From Herpetosiphonaceae bacterium (lineage in GTDB: Bacteria; Chloroflexota; Chloroflexia; Chloroflexales; Herpetosiphonaceae), in contig BPHZ01000005.1 in assembly GCA_026003835.1 (NCBI GenBank), positions 124,001 through 188,000 of the forward strand: a DNA stretch of 64,000 bases. The letters are read 5' to 3'. The notes under the pieces were generated by a model that searched no databases, had not been told where the DNA came from, and worked only from the letters and a program-made list of their open reading frames with translations. Position 1 is the first letter of the stretch. Every line of letters begins with the position of its first letter. Of this stretch, positions 9,098 through 18,339 are shown piece after piece. Both the position numbers and the translations under genes were made by a program.

Positions 9098-10645
9098 ATG
9101 ATTCGCTACCTGGCTACACTCCTCCTCAGCGTTATGCTGATCGGGCTGCTCTTCATCTATCTTGTCTCACCCCCAGAGACACAACAGACAGTCGCTATTG
9201 TCTCGGTGCTGATTTTGGCCTTTGGGATGTTTCTGGGCTATGCCGGCGATCCCCGCCAGCGCGAAGATGCGTTGCGCATCCTGGCGATCATGACCGGGGT
9301 TATCACGATCATTAGCGCAGCACTCGTCGGCAATGCGATCTTTAAAAATCCGGCAGCCGCCTTCTGCCTGCCGATCCTGCTGATCCTGGTTGTGGCCGGC
9401 GGGTTCTACCTGTATCTGCGGCGCGCCGTCCACGTCGAAGATGGCGATATCCTGGTTGTTGATCGCCGCGTGGGCGGCGGCAACTATGCTCTCCCTGCCG
9501 GTATCTACCGCCCGCTGATCCCCGGCATTGAAGAGGCGGCGGCCATGCTGCCCTCGTATGAGCTGACAACGACCGTCGAGGTTGAGCAGGTTGATACCCA
9601 TCTCCTCTTCAAGCCTGAACTGATAACGCTCTTTGTGCGCTACCGCATTCGGGAGCTGACCGCTATCGAGCGTGAAGAGTTGCAGCAGGCTTTCGAAGAG
9701 GCGCTCCAGCGCGCTAAGGGCGGCGAGCGCTCCCGTGAAGCTGTGCTTGAGCGGCTGCTGCGACGATCCAGAGACCTCAACCGATCCCAGATGCAGATCG
9801 AGCGACAGGAGTGGGAGAAACATCTGGTGGGCGATGCCCCTATGAGCCAGGAGGAACTGGCCGACCGCCGCGTCTACCTTGAGGAGGCCTTGCTTGAGCG
9901 GAGCGAGGCGCAGGAGGACGCCTGGCAGCTCTTTTTTCAACCCTTTGCCAGCTACCTCCGGCTGGTCTATCACTTCCCGAATCGCGATGTGGCGCTTGCA
10001 GATCTTGCACGTGAGTGGAACGAGGATCTCGCTGTTGTGCGGCTGCGCAGCGAGTTCTGGACCGAGCTGATCCGGCGCCAGATCGCCGATGAGCTTGACG
10101 AAGTGGTGCGTGAAACCGTCCACCATGCCCGCGGCCTGGTGCTGCGTGATGGCAAGCCGGTCTTCAACGACGATGGCTCGCCACGCTGGAGCTACTATGG
10201 TCCTGTGGAGGTCTCTGAGCGTCGTCGAGAGCTTGCCGATATCTTTTGGGTGCGCTTGCAGCGCCGTGTACGCCATTGGGGCATCCAGATTCTCGATCTT
10301 GATGTCGAACAGGTGAAGCTCCATCAGTCGAGTGTGGAGTTCAAGTATCGCCCGCTTTTCGAGTCGGTCAAGACCCAGGAGGCTCTTGAGGAGGCCAGGC
10401 GCGCAGCAGATCGCATCCGCATTACCGGCGAGGCTGAAGCAGAGCATATTGCGCAGCATGTACGCAGCATGGCCGAGGCTGAGGCTGAGGCGCTGGCGAA
10501 GATGGTTGAAATGTTGGCGGCTGAGATCCGCGAAGCGGGCACACTGCTCACTGAGGCAGATATCCGGCGGATCATCTTTGAGGTTCTCGAAGAGCAGCGG
10601 CGGCTGCAGTATCGGGTGGGGATCTATAGGCCGGATGGCAGTTGA
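9098..10645 (+). CDS. Membrane SPFH/Band 7-like protein with helical insertion
   Basis: About 515 residues. The N-terminus has several hydrophobic helices (residues 3-25, 29-46, about 62-112), then a prohibitin-type segment starting 'VEDGDILVVDRRVGGGNYALPAGIYRPLIPG'. A highly charged helical stretch of roughly 180 residues interrupts it before the second half ('GIQILDLDVEQVKL'). It ends in an Ala/Glu-rich coiled coil ('GEAEAEHIAQHVRSMAEAEAEALAKM') typical of SPFH scaffolds. I use the ATG at 9098 (GAGG upstream) rather than 9059, which overlaps the previous gene. Likely a membrane-domain scaffold oligomer. Confidence 0.7.
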   Translation: MIRYLATLLLSVMLIGLLFIYLVSPPETQQTVAIVSVLILAFGMFLGYAGDPRQREDALRILAIMTGVITIISAALVGNAIFKNPAAAFCLPILLILVVAGGFYLYLRRAVHVEDGDILVVDRRVGGGNYALPAGIYRPLIPGIEEAAAMLPSYELTTTVEVEQVDTHLLFKPELITLFVRYRIRELTAIEREELQQAFEEALQRAKGGERSREAVLERLLRRSRDLNRSQMQIERQEWEKHLVGDAPMSQEELADRRVYLEEALLERSEAQEDAWQLFFQPFASYLRLVYHFPNRDVALADLAREWNEDLAVVRLRSEFWTELIRRQIADELDEVVRETVHHARGLVLRDGKPVFNDDGSPRWSYYGPVEVSERRRELADIFWVRLQRRVRHWGIQILDLDVEQVKLHQSSVEFKYRPLFESVKTQEALEEARRAADRIRITGEAEAEHIAQHVRSMAEAEAEALAKMVEMLAAEIREAGTLLTEADIRRIIFEVLEEQRRLQYRVGIYRPDGS

Positions 10646-10664
10646 GCTGGAGTGTAGGGGAGCG

Positions 10665-11600
10665 ATGAGCGAGCACTATGAGCAGCCTGAGATCGTGGTG
10701 ATCGGCGCGGCCAGCCTCGACATTAAGGGCCGGATGCGAGACGAGATGATCGAGGGTACGTCGAATGCAGGGATCGTGACCATCAGTATTGGTGGTGTAG
10801 CCCGGAATATTGCCGAGAATCTGGCGCGACTCGGCGCGGCGACAGCCCTGATCGCGGTTGTGGGCTCCGATGCCTTTGGTCAGGCAATCGTCAATCGCAC
10901 ACGGGCCTCCGGCGTCGATACAAGCAGGGTGATCACGATTAACGATCACTCAGCGGCCTACCTGGCGTTGTTCAGGCCCGACGGCCATCTGCTGATGGCG
11001 CTCGACGATAGCCACTGTGCCCGGCTGATCGCGCCCGAACATATCCAAACGTATGCCGGTATCCTACGCAATGCCAGGATGGTCGTCATCGACGCCAATG
11101 TAGCCCGCGTCACAACCGCTGAGATCATCAGGATCTGTACGGGAGCTGGTGTGCCAATCTGCTTCGAGCCTGTGGCCTATGGGTTGGCGGAGCGCTACAA
11201 AGAGATGATTGGGAACTTCTATCTGGTAACCCCCAACGAGCTGGAGGCCCAGGCGCTCACCGGGATCGAGGTGCGCGGTATCGACGATGCGACCAGGGCG
11301 GCACAGCGGCTGGTCGCGACCGGCGTGCATCTGGCGATCGTGACACTTGCGCGCCATGGCCTGGTCTATGCTACTCCAGAGGAGCACGGCCATGTGCCGG
11401 CGATTCCATGCCAGATTGTTGATCCAACTGGCGCCGGCGATGCGCTGGTCGCTGCCGTGATCTACAGTATCCTCCAGGGGCTGCCCATCGACGAGGCAGT
11501 ACGGTTGGGCGTGAGCGCCGCCACGCTGACCCTCCTCTCGCCCGAAACAGTTCGCGGCGACCTGAGCCTGGAAAGCCTTTATGCGCGGTTGGTGATCTAG
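10665..11600 (+). CDS. PfkB-family carbohydrate kinase, pseudouridine-kinase-like
   Basis: A 311-residue ribokinase-fold kinase. The N-terminal substrate region contains 'GGVARNIAENLARLG', close to the motif of PsuK-type pseudouridine kinases. The C-terminal signature 'DPTGAGDALVAAV' holds the catalytic Asp and anion hole. The start at 10665 follows AGGGGAGCG; an earlier in-frame ATG at 10635 lies inside the SPFH gene. It is 19 nt downstream of the SPFH gene and probably co-transcribed. Sugar specificity is inferred and unproven; ribokinase or sugar-nucleoside kinase are alternatives. Confidence 0.8.
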   Translation: MSEHYEQPEIVVIGAASLDIKGRMRDEMIEGTSNAGIVTISIGGVARNIAENLARLGAATALIAVVGSDAFGQAIVNRTRASGVDTSRVITINDHSAAYLALFRPDGHLLMALDDSHCARLIAPEHIQTYAGILRNARMVVIDANVARVTTAEIIRICTGAGVPICFEPVAYGLAERYKEMIGNFYLVTPNELEAQALTGIEVRGIDDATRAAQRLVATGVHLAIVTLARHGLVYATPEEHGHVPAIPCQIVDPTGAGDALVAAVIYSILQGLPIDEAVRLGVSAATLTLLSPETVRGDLSLESLYARLVI

Positions 11601-11643
11601 GTACGCGGCACACGCCGTGCTCCTACTGAGTTTGACGGAAGCT

Positions 11644-12963
11644 ATGGCTCCACGTATTCTGGTAGCTGATGATGAAGTCACAATTTGCCACATGCTCGCG
11701 GAGGTCCTCTCTGCAGAGGGCTATGAGGTTGAGGTGGCCTACAGCGGCGCCGAGCTGATCCGCAAGGCGCAGGAACACGTCCCCGATCTGTTCCTGATCG
11801 ATCTAATGATGCCTCAGCTCGACGGGTATGAGGCCATCCGCCAGCTGCGGAATGATACTCGCACGAGCCACCTACCAATGCTGATTTTGACTGCCCGCAG
11901 CAGCGTGGACGATGTTGTAGCGGGTTTTGAGACTGGCGCTGACGACTTTATCACCAAGCCTTTTAAAATCCCCGAGCTGCTGGCAAGAGTGCGTGCACAG
12001 CTGAATCGGGCCAAACGCCTGCCTGTCCATAACCCATTGACGGGCCTGCCCGGCAACACACTCATCGCTGAGGAGGTTCGCCATCGCCTGCGCCAGGGCC
12101 TGCCCTTTGCGCTGCTCTATATCGACCTGGACCATTTCAAATCATTTAACGATACCTATGGCTTTGCTCGCGGGGATCAGGTGATTCGTCTGCTGGCCAA
12201 CCTGCTCCTGTCTATAGCTCACAGCTGCAACGGCCATGCGATCTTTGTCGGCCATGTCGGCGGCGACGATTTTACTGTTATCACCGATCCGGCTCTGGTT
12301 GAGGGCTTCTGCAGAACGCTGATCGCCGAGTTTGATCGCCAGGTGCGCGAGCTGTATGACCCCGAAGATCTGCAGCGCGGCTATCTCCGCGGCGTTGATC
12401 GCCATGGAGTTCCCAGACGCTTCCCAATTATGACTCTCTCGATCGGCGTTGCGACGACACTGTACCGTAGCTTTACCGATTACCTAGAAATGAGCCGTGT
12501 CGCAACCGAGATGAAGCAGTACGCCAAGCAGATGTCCGGCAGCAGTTTTGCTATCGATGAGCGCGGAGCCGCGCCTGCTGTGCCTGCTCCTGTTGAGCGG
12601 CGCGGTCGGACACCGCCCGTCGTGCTGCTTATTGGCTCCGATCAGTCGCTGCGGCGGCTGCTGGCTCTGGTGCTACAGCGTGAGGGCTATGAGGTTCTGG
12701 AGGCTGGCCGCCTCACAGAGGTTAGCGAGCCGGCTCTCGACCGTGTGGATCTGGTTGCCTTTGAGGCGCGTGAGGAGCGGCTTGAGGAGATCGTCAGTCA
12801 ATTACGCGCCAGCCGGCCGGAGCTCCCTATTGTGCTGCTTTCGACGCGCGCTGAGGATGAGGAGCAGGGCTTCGCTGCTGGCATTAACGCATTTCTTCAG
12901 CAGCCTTTCCAGGTACAGCAGTTTATCGCCTGTGTCTCGCAGATCCTGCGCCGCGATCTCTGA
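11644..12963 (+). CDS. Response regulator with REC, GGDEF and degenerate second REC domains
   Basis: About 439 residues. REC1 has the acidic pair in 'VADDE', phospho-acceptor Asp53 in 'LIDLMMP' and Lys105 in 'TKPF'. A diguanylate-cyclase domain follows: 'NPLTGLPGN', 'YIDLDHFKSFNDTYGFARGD' and active-site variant 'GGDDF'. The C-terminal 110 residues resemble a receiver, but the acceptor position reads 'LVAFEA' (no Asp) and the Lys position reads 'QQPF', so it cannot be phosphorylated normally. Start chosen at 11644, where REC homology begins. It probably links a histidine kinase (not in the window) to cyclic-di-GMP; activity of the GGDDF variant is likely but not certain. Confidence 0.85.
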   Translation: MAPRILVADDEVTICHMLAEVLSAEGYEVEVAYSGAELIRKAQEHVPDLFLIDLMMPQLDGYEAIRQLRNDTRTSHLPMLILTARSSVDDVVAGFETGADDFITKPFKIPELLARVRAQLNRAKRLPVHNPLTGLPGNTLIAEEVRHRLRQGLPFALLYIDLDHFKSFNDTYGFARGDQVIRLLANLLLSIAHSCNGHAIFVGHVGGDDFTVITDPALVEGFCRTLIAEFDRQVRELYDPEDLQRGYLRGVDRHGVPRRFPIMTLSIGVATTLYRSFTDYLEMSRVATEMKQYAKQMSGSSFAIDERGAAPAVPAPVERRGRTPPVVLLIGSDQSLRRLLALVLQREGYEVLEAGRLTEVSEPALDRVDLVAFEAREERLEEIVSQLRASRPELPIVLLSTRAEDEEQGFAAGINAFLQQPFQVQQFIACVSQILRRDL

Positions 12964-13000
12964 TCCTGGCATCTGCCCAGCCCTGCAACGATGAGTCGCC

Positions 13001-16000
13001 ATGCTACTCCTACTTCTGCTCATTGCACTCATCATCATCTTCCTTATCCGGATCGGACTTATCCGGCATCTACGGCCCTGGCTCCAGCTGCGCGCCGGGA
13101 GGGTTGCGCTGCCGAAGATACCGGCTTTAGAACCACCCGTGAGGGAACGCCTTAACTCTCATGCGTTGAGCGGGCAGGCGCGCGAGTTGTGGTATTCCCG
13201 CGGGCGGCCGGGCCAGGCAGTGCTGATCGCCATTGTCCTCACCCTGCTCCTGCTGATGGCGCGTCTGATCCCGGCAGGCGGCGTTACTGCACCTCACACT
13301 CACCTGGTAGTCGCCGTAGCACCTTTTACAACTTCGGGCAGCGAACAGGATCATACTGGCGCTATCGTGGCACGCGACCTTGTGCGAGGGCTGACGGAGG
13401 ATCAGCGCTACAAACTTAATCAGCCAATCCAGCTGACTCTGCTGGCTGAGCCGATTGAGAGCTTTGACGAGGCGGCTCGCGAAGCCGAGGCAGGCGGCTA
13501 TGATGTGATTATCTGGGGTTCGGTTGAGCCGGGCGCTATCGCCGATAGCAGTAGCCTCCATCCGTTCTTGTTTTTAAGTCCTCGCCAACCTGTGCCGTTC
13601 GCTTCCTGGCCTGGCGCGCGCGCGCGACTGGTGCTGCCTGCGACCTATGATGTGAGCGATCAACCGATCAATGGGCTGGTCCTGCTTGGCCCACTCCTCG
13701 ATGCGCTGGATCTGTACCTGCGGGGCGGAGCGATCGACGAGGCGGTGCAGGTGCTCAACGAGTTGCTCGAAGACTACGACGATGTGCTTTCTCCGAAGCT
13801 GCCCGCGACACTTCTCGGCACCATCCGCTGGGGACAGGGCGATCTGGATGCCGCCCAAATGCTGTTCAACCGGGCGCTTGACTCGTCACGCAACGATCCT
13901 GTGCTCTGGAATAACCTGGCCGTGGTGTTGCACGATCGCGGCGATAGAACCGGCGCTGCGGCAGCACTCGCCCAGAGTCTTAACCTCGCCCGTGAATTTC
14001 AGACCGATCTTGCTGCTGCTCATTTCAACCGTGGCCTGCTCCACCTGGATGCTGCAGATCCGGCGCTTGCGCTGGCGGAATTGAGTCGCGCTGTTGAGTT
14101 GCAGCCCGACCAGCCGACGCTGCTGATAGCACTGGCCTCTGCGCAGCGGCAAACCGGCGATATGGCGTCCGCCGCTGAGACCCTCAAACGGGCCCAGACG
14201 CTCACTCCAGAAGATCCTGCCCTTATGCTGGAGCTGGCCCGCCTGGAGCTTGCCAGGCTGGTGGGCGATGGAGAGCATATCGAGTGGGGGCTTGAGATCG
14301 CCCATCGTCTGCCGCTCGAACCCCTGACGGCCCTGCGTACAACGATCGATGGAGCGGTGGCACTGCTGGAGAGCCGCGTACTGGCGGAGCAACAGGCCGC
14401 CGCCCGCGATGATGTGCGCCGCAGGCAGGAGGCTGGTCGGCTTCACGAGGCGCTGGCGCGACGTTTTGAAGCTGAGCTCAACGAAGCTCGTTACTGGCAG
14501 GCTTTGGCTCTCGTCGAAGAGGGACGCCAGCAATCCTTTGTCGAGAAGAGTATGCTTGCCTCGTTCTGGGATTCGTTGCGCGGTAAGGTTTCCCCGCTGG
14601 AGCAGGGTCGCCAGAACATTGCGGCGCTTTTCCAGCGAACCAACTCCTATCGCAGTCGCTATCAGGAGGGACGAGCGACATGGCTTTTGGGAGAGCGCTC
14701 AAGCGCCGAGGACCTGTTGCAGAATGCGCTTGAGCTGGATCCCGGCAGGCCGGAGGCTTACTATGGGCTGGCCGTGATGTTGTGGGAGGAGCGACCAAGC
14801 CAGGAGCGGGACGATCGCCTGCGGGAGTTGCTGCACCAGGCGATTGCCGCCGATGAGCGCTTCTACCCCGCGCGCCGTTTGCTGGCGCGTCTGGAGATGC
14901 GCAGCGAGCGTTGGGAGGCGGCGCTGGAGCAGCTCGACTGGCTTGTGGCGCGCCGTCCCGAGCAGCTCGACGCCGCTTTGAGCCGCGGTTATGTGTTGGG
15001 CAGGCTTAAGCGCTATGCCGATGCCGAGTTGCAGTTGCTGCCGCTGGCTAACGGGGGCAACATCAGCGCAATGGTCGAGCTGGCGTTGATCTACCGAGAG
15101 GCCGGCCATAGCCAGGCTGCGGAAGACGTGCTACGGCGAGCGTTTGCCCAGGATAAAAGCTATACGCGGGCCGCTTACGAGCTGGCGCTCCTGCTCCACA
15201 GCCAGGGACGTGAGCAGGAGGCGGCGTCTATTCTGGAAGAAGCTGTGCGCGTCAACCCAGGAGCCATGGAGGCGCAGCTGCTGCTGGGGCAGCTCTATGC
15301 GGGGCCGCTCAACAAGCCCGAGCAGGCAATCGATCACTACCAGCGAGCTATTGAGGCTGGTGGATCGAACCCGCGCAACTATGAGACGTTAGGCGAACTC
15401 TTTCTCAAGGCGAACGCGCCCGGCGAGGCGATTGAAGCGCTGCAGCGGGCGATTGCGCTCGATCCGGATTCGCCCGAGGCCTATCATAAGCTGGCAACAG
15501 CTTACCTGCGCCTCGGCGACTACCAGCGTGCCCGGCGGGCGGAAGAGGCTGCGATCCAGCGCGTGGCGAATGGCCTCTATCCAGAGGCGCTCGCCGGGAT
15601 TGGCGACAGTTATAGGCTGGAGGGACGCTTCGATCAGGCTGTAGCATTTTACTCGCGGGCGCTCGATCAGAACCCCGATCTAGTAGAAGCCTATATCGGC
15701 CTGGGCCGCACCGCTGCGGCGCAGAGCCAGTGGCAGATGGCGATCGATCATTACCAGCGCGCGCTGGAACTACAACCCGATAGCTCGGAGGCGCACTACT
15801 GGCTGGCATCGGCGCTCCTGCAGAGCGGCAACTATGAGTCGGCGCTGAGCGCATTCGAAGCTGTGCTCGAACAGGACCCGGAGTACGTCGAGGCCTATTA
15901 CGGAGCTGGGCAGGCGCTAACGGTTCTCGGCAAGCGTGAAGAGGCGCTGGCCTTCCTCGAGGAGGCGTTACGGCGGCGGCCAGGCTACGCCGAGGCGCTG

Positions 16001-16444
16001 CTGGCACGGGGCAAGCTCCTTGAACAGGCCGGCCTGCTCGATGAAGCATTGGCGGATTTCAAAGCCGCCGCGCAGGCCGACAGCCGCCTGGCCGAGCCGC
16101 TCTATCTCCAGGGAATCATCTATATCGGCCGCAGTAACTTCGGCGCGGCGGTAGAGGCGTTGGAAGAGGCGGTGAGTCGGCAGGAAACCTTTGCCGAGGC
16201 GCACTACTGGCTGGGCCGCGCCTATCGCGCGCAAAATCGCAACGACGAGGCATACCGTGAGCTGCGCCGCGCCGTTGAACTGCAGCCCGGCTATACGGAG
16301 GCGCGCTACTACTTAGCCCTGGCTGAGGAGGAGCGTGGGAATCGTGCCGGGGCTATCGCGGCCTACGAGGCGGTTCTGGCTCAGGCATCGCCTGATAGCC
16401 CCTGGCATTCCAACGCCCAGCAGGCTCTTGATCGCCTGCGCTGA
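13001..16444 (+). CDS. Large membrane-anchored TPR-repeat protein
   Basis: A 1147-residue protein. Two N-terminal hydrophobic helices (residues 1-20 and about 67-90) flank a short basic segment. A domain of about 150 residues starting 'HLVVAVAPFTTSGSEQDHTGAIVARDL' resembles the adenylate-cyclase/TPR-associated 'FxG' periplasmic module. From about residue 240 to the end it is almost entirely tetratricopeptide repeats ('A...LG..Y...G.Y..A...Y..AL..DP'), on the order of twenty copies. The ATG lies in the spacer after the response-regulator gene (37 nt gap). Likely an assembly scaffold on the cell surface or in the envelope; partners unknown. Confidence 0.85.
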   Translation: MLLLLLLIALIIIFLIRIGLIRHLRPWLQLRAGRVALPKIPALEPPVRERLNSHALSGQARELWYSRGRPGQAVLIAIVLTLLLLMARLIPAGGVTAPHTHLVVAVAPFTTSGSEQDHTGAIVARDLVRGLTEDQRYKLNQPIQLTLLAEPIESFDEAAREAEAGGYDVIIWGSVEPGAIADSSSLHPFLFLSPRQPVPFASWPGARARLVLPATYDVSDQPINGLVLLGPLLDALDLYLRGGAIDEAVQVLNELLEDYDDVLSPKLPATLLGTIRWGQGDLDAAQMLFNRALDSSRNDPVLWNNLAVVLHDRGDRTGAAAALAQSLNLAREFQTDLAAAHFNRGLLHLDAADPALALAELSRAVELQPDQPTLLIALASAQRQTGDMASAAETLKRAQTLTPEDPALMLELARLELARLVGDGEHIEWGLEIAHRLPLEPLTALRTTIDGAVALLESRVLAEQQAAARDDVRRRQEAGRLHEALARRFEAELNEARYWQALALVEEGRQQSFVEKSMLASFWDSLRGKVSPLEQGRQNIAALFQRTNSYRSRYQEGRATWLLGERSSAEDLLQNALELDPGRPEAYYGLAVMLWEERPSQERDDRLRELLHQAIAADERFYPARRLLARLEMRSERWEAALEQLDWLVARRPEQLDAALSRGYVLGRLKRYADAELQLLPLANGGNISAMVELALIYREAGHSQAAEDVLRRAFAQDKSYTRAAYELALLLHSQGREQEAASILEEAVRVNPGAMEAQLLLGQLYAGPLNKPEQAIDHYQRAIEAGGSNPRNYETLGELFLKANAPGEAIEALQRAIALDPDSPEAYHKLATAYLRLGDYQRARRAEEAAIQRVANGLYPEALAGIGDSYRLEGRFDQAVAFYSRALDQNPDLVEAYIGLGRTAAAQSQWQMAIDHYQRALELQPDSSEAHYWLASALLQSGNYESALSAFEAVLEQDPEYVEAYYGAGQALTVLGKREEALAFLEEALRRRPGYAEALLARGKLLEQAGLLDEALADFKAAAQADSRLAEPLYLQGIIYIGRSNFGAAVEALEEAVSRQETFAEAHYWLGRAYRAQNRNDEAYRELRRAVELQPGYTEARYYLALAEEERGNRAGAIAAYEAVLAQASPDSPWHSNAQQALDRLR

Positions 16445-16477
16445 GGGTTTGTACCACGCAGATGTGTAGGATGCTGA

Positions 16478-17284
16478 TCATTCCTTCGCGCCGGTCTCAA
16501 CCCAGATCCGCGCGCCATCGCTGATCAGCTCGATGTCGCCGTCGATGCGCTCGTGGAGCAGACGCCGCTTGCCGCTGCCCCGCTCGAAGTAGGTGCGGCG
16601 CTGGCCGCTTCCTGATGGGTCGCGCTCTTCCCCGTAGACCACGACGCGAGCGCCGATATGTTCCGCCAGCTCTCGGTCGCCGGCGGCATCCCAGGGGTAG
16701 AACAGGAGTTGTGCCGGCTGTTCGGCCAGCAGCGCTGTGTCATCCTCGCGGGCGGCGGGCGCCAGCAGGCCGGCGAACGAGCGATACTGCAGGCGCAGCG
16801 CCAGGCGCCCGCCGCCCGCTGCCACGACCGCCAGCCTGACGCCGTCGATCTCCATCGTGGCGCCGGCCGGCGCTACCCGTACTGCTGTCCCATGCTCCGT
16901 AAGGAGCCGGCGCAGCGCCCACTCTTCCTCTGTCTCCGGCTGCGCGGGCAGCAGCGCTGTCCCAATGCTATAGCGTCGCGCTGCTGCCAGTAGCCCAGGC
17001 AGACGGCTCCTGTCTGCTTTCGTCAGCACGATCGCATCGATGTCACGCTCCCAGACCGGCATCAACCTGCCGAGTATTTGGGGCAGCGCCGATGGGTCGG
17101 CCCCGCCGTCGATGAGCACAACGCGCCCGCCGGGGGTGATCATAATCAGCACATCGCCACTGGTGGCTGGAAAGATGAGACGCAGCCGCCCATCGGGGCG
17201 GCTCTGCCACCATAGGACGAGCGCCGCCGCCACGACGACGAGTGCTCCAGCGCAGATGCGCCGGGCTATCCGACCCATCACCAT
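16478..17284 (-). CDS. ComEC-like metallo-beta-lactamase-fold protein lacking metal ligands
   Basis: About 268 residues: a single N-terminal membrane anchor (residues 8-27), then an MBL-fold domain like the C-terminal part of ComEC ('GDVLIMITPGGRVVLIDGGADPSALPQILGR', 'DIDAIVLT'). Where the family has the zinc motif HxHxDH, this reads 'LTKADRSRLPGLL', so the ligands are gone, and no obvious replacement is seen later. It is therefore probably a non-catalytic homologue. It starts 12 nt after ridA and is likely co-transcribed with it. ATG at 17278 (AAGG eight bases upstream) may be the real start. Confidence 0.65.
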   Translation of the reverse strand: MVMGRIARRICAGALVVVAAALVLWWQSRPDGRLRLIFPATSGDVLIMITPGGRVVLIDGGADPSALPQILGRLMPVWERDIDAIVLTKADRSRLPGLLAAARRYSIGTALLPAQPETEEEWALRRLLTEHGTAVRVAPAGATMEIDGVRLAVVAAGGGRLALRLQYRSFAGLLAPAAREDDTALLAEQPAQLLFYPWDAAGDRELAEHIGARVVVYGEERDPSGSGQRRTYFERGSGKRRLLHERIDGDIELISDGARIWVETGAKE

Positions 17285-17296
17285 TGCCTTAGATCG

Positions 17297-17680
17297 CTAG
17301 CCGCGCACGGCGATTGCTTCGATCTCGACTCGCACGTCGCGTGGAAGCCGGGCTACCTGTACTGTCGAACGCGCCGGTGGCTGGCTGGTGAAGAACTCGC
17401 CATAGACCTGGTTGACGGTGGCGAAGTCATTCATATCTGCCAGGAAAATGGTTGTCTTGACCACTCGGTCGAGCCCGCTGCCGGCAGCTTCAAGCACGGC
17501 TCGCAGATTCTCCAGCACGCGCCTGGTCTGTTGGGCTACATCTCCCTCGACGATCTGCCCCGTTGCCGGGTCGAGCGGGATCTGCCCAGAGCAGAAGATC
17601 AAACCCTCGATGGCGATGGCCTGGGAGTAGGGCCCGATAGCGCCCGGCGCCTGGGTGGTAGAGATGACATGCCGTTCCAT
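17297..17680 (-). CDS. ridA: RidA-family reactive imine deaminase
   Basis: A 127-residue YjgF/YER057c/UK114 protein. It begins 'TTQAPGAIGPYSQAIAIEGLIFCSGQIPLDPATG' and ends with 'RSTVQVARLPRDVRVEIEAIAV', where the Arg binds the carboxylate of the substrate. The length matches the family. It hydrolyses enamine/imine intermediates from PLP enzymes in the cytosol. A strong AAAGGAG site precedes the ATG, and a TATAAT promoter lies about 45 nt upstream. Confidence 0.95.
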   Translation of the reverse strand: MERHVISTTQAPGAIGPYSQAIAIEGLIFCSGQIPLDPATGQIVEGDVAQQTRRVLENLRAVLEAAGSGLDRVVKTTIFLADMNDFATVNQVYGEFFTSQPPARSTVQVARLPRDVRVEIEAIAVRG

Positions 17681-17722
17681 GGTTGCTCCTTTCTGCTAAC
17701 AAACGCTTGATTAGTCGTGGCT

Positions 17723-17728
17723 ATTATA
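17723..17728 (-). promoter_or_regulatory. -10 element for ridA
   Basis: On the minus strand TATAAT occurs 43 nt upstream of the ridA ATG. A weak -35 candidate (TTATCG) sits 17 bp before it. This is the only good promoter in the 150-bp gap between yraN and ridA. Confidence 0.5.
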
Positions 17729-17832
17729 GACGACCATCGGCCCTGCGATAATCGCTGGTGTGCTGGATGCTGAACAACCTCCTGGCGCGTGGCTTGCAGG
17801 GAGCGGCGATGATATCGGATGGCCTCCCAGCC

Positions 17833-18213
17833 TCACTCCTCGACTGCCCACTCAATATGGCTGATGCGTGCCAGGCGGCCGCTGCGGTCCAACACAACAG
17901 CTACCACATCGAGTCGCCAGGGGCCGGACCAGGGGCTGCCGGCGAGCGCGCGGCCTTGGAGATAGATGCTCGCCACGAGCATAAGCCTGCGCCGCTTTTG
18001 CGGAGTCAACGACTCCTCGGGCGAGCCTCTGTCTGTACCGCGTCGTGTGCGTACCTCCACTATGACCAGCGCTGCGCCATCGAGCATAACCAGATCGATC
18101 TCGCCATAGCGGCAGCGCCAGCGCCGCTCGACCAAGATCAGTCCTTTGCTCTGCAGGTAATTGGCCGCCAGTGTCTCGCCGAGCGCACCAAGTTTTTGGC
18201 GGTGATCTACCAT
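17833..18213 (-). CDS. yraN: UPF0102/YraN-family nuclease-fold protein
   Basis: A 126-residue member of UPF0102 with a PD-(D/E)xK-type core: Glu in 'LGALGETLAANYL', 'GEIDLVMLD', and 'LVIVEVRTR', where the usual Lys of E-x-K is Arg. Length and motif order match the family. Its role is poorly defined (a Holliday-junction-resolvase-like fold). The Shine-Dalgarno is weak. It sits alone between the ridA promoter and the degraded island beginning near 18.3 kb. Confidence 0.85.
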   Translation of the reverse strand: MVDHRQKLGALGETLAANYLQSKGLILVERRWRCRYGEIDLVMLDGAALVIVEVRTRRGTDRGSPEESLTPQKRRRLMLVASIYLQGRALAGSPWSGPWRLDVVAVVLDRSGRLARISHIEWAVEE

Positions 18214-18339
18214 GTCTTCACGTTTATAGCGATCTTGGAGAGCTTCTCTTTCGTTAGATGCAAAACAACGACAAAGCGACTGGAGTGAACCTTCTCTGTG
18301 TCGCTGCCTGCCGGGTATGGTACACTCAACCCCACTGCG

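Noticed and set aside
9167..10459. 430-codon minus-strand frame opposite the SPFH gene
   Set aside because: Antisense shadow; the plus strand encodes a coherent SPFH protein.
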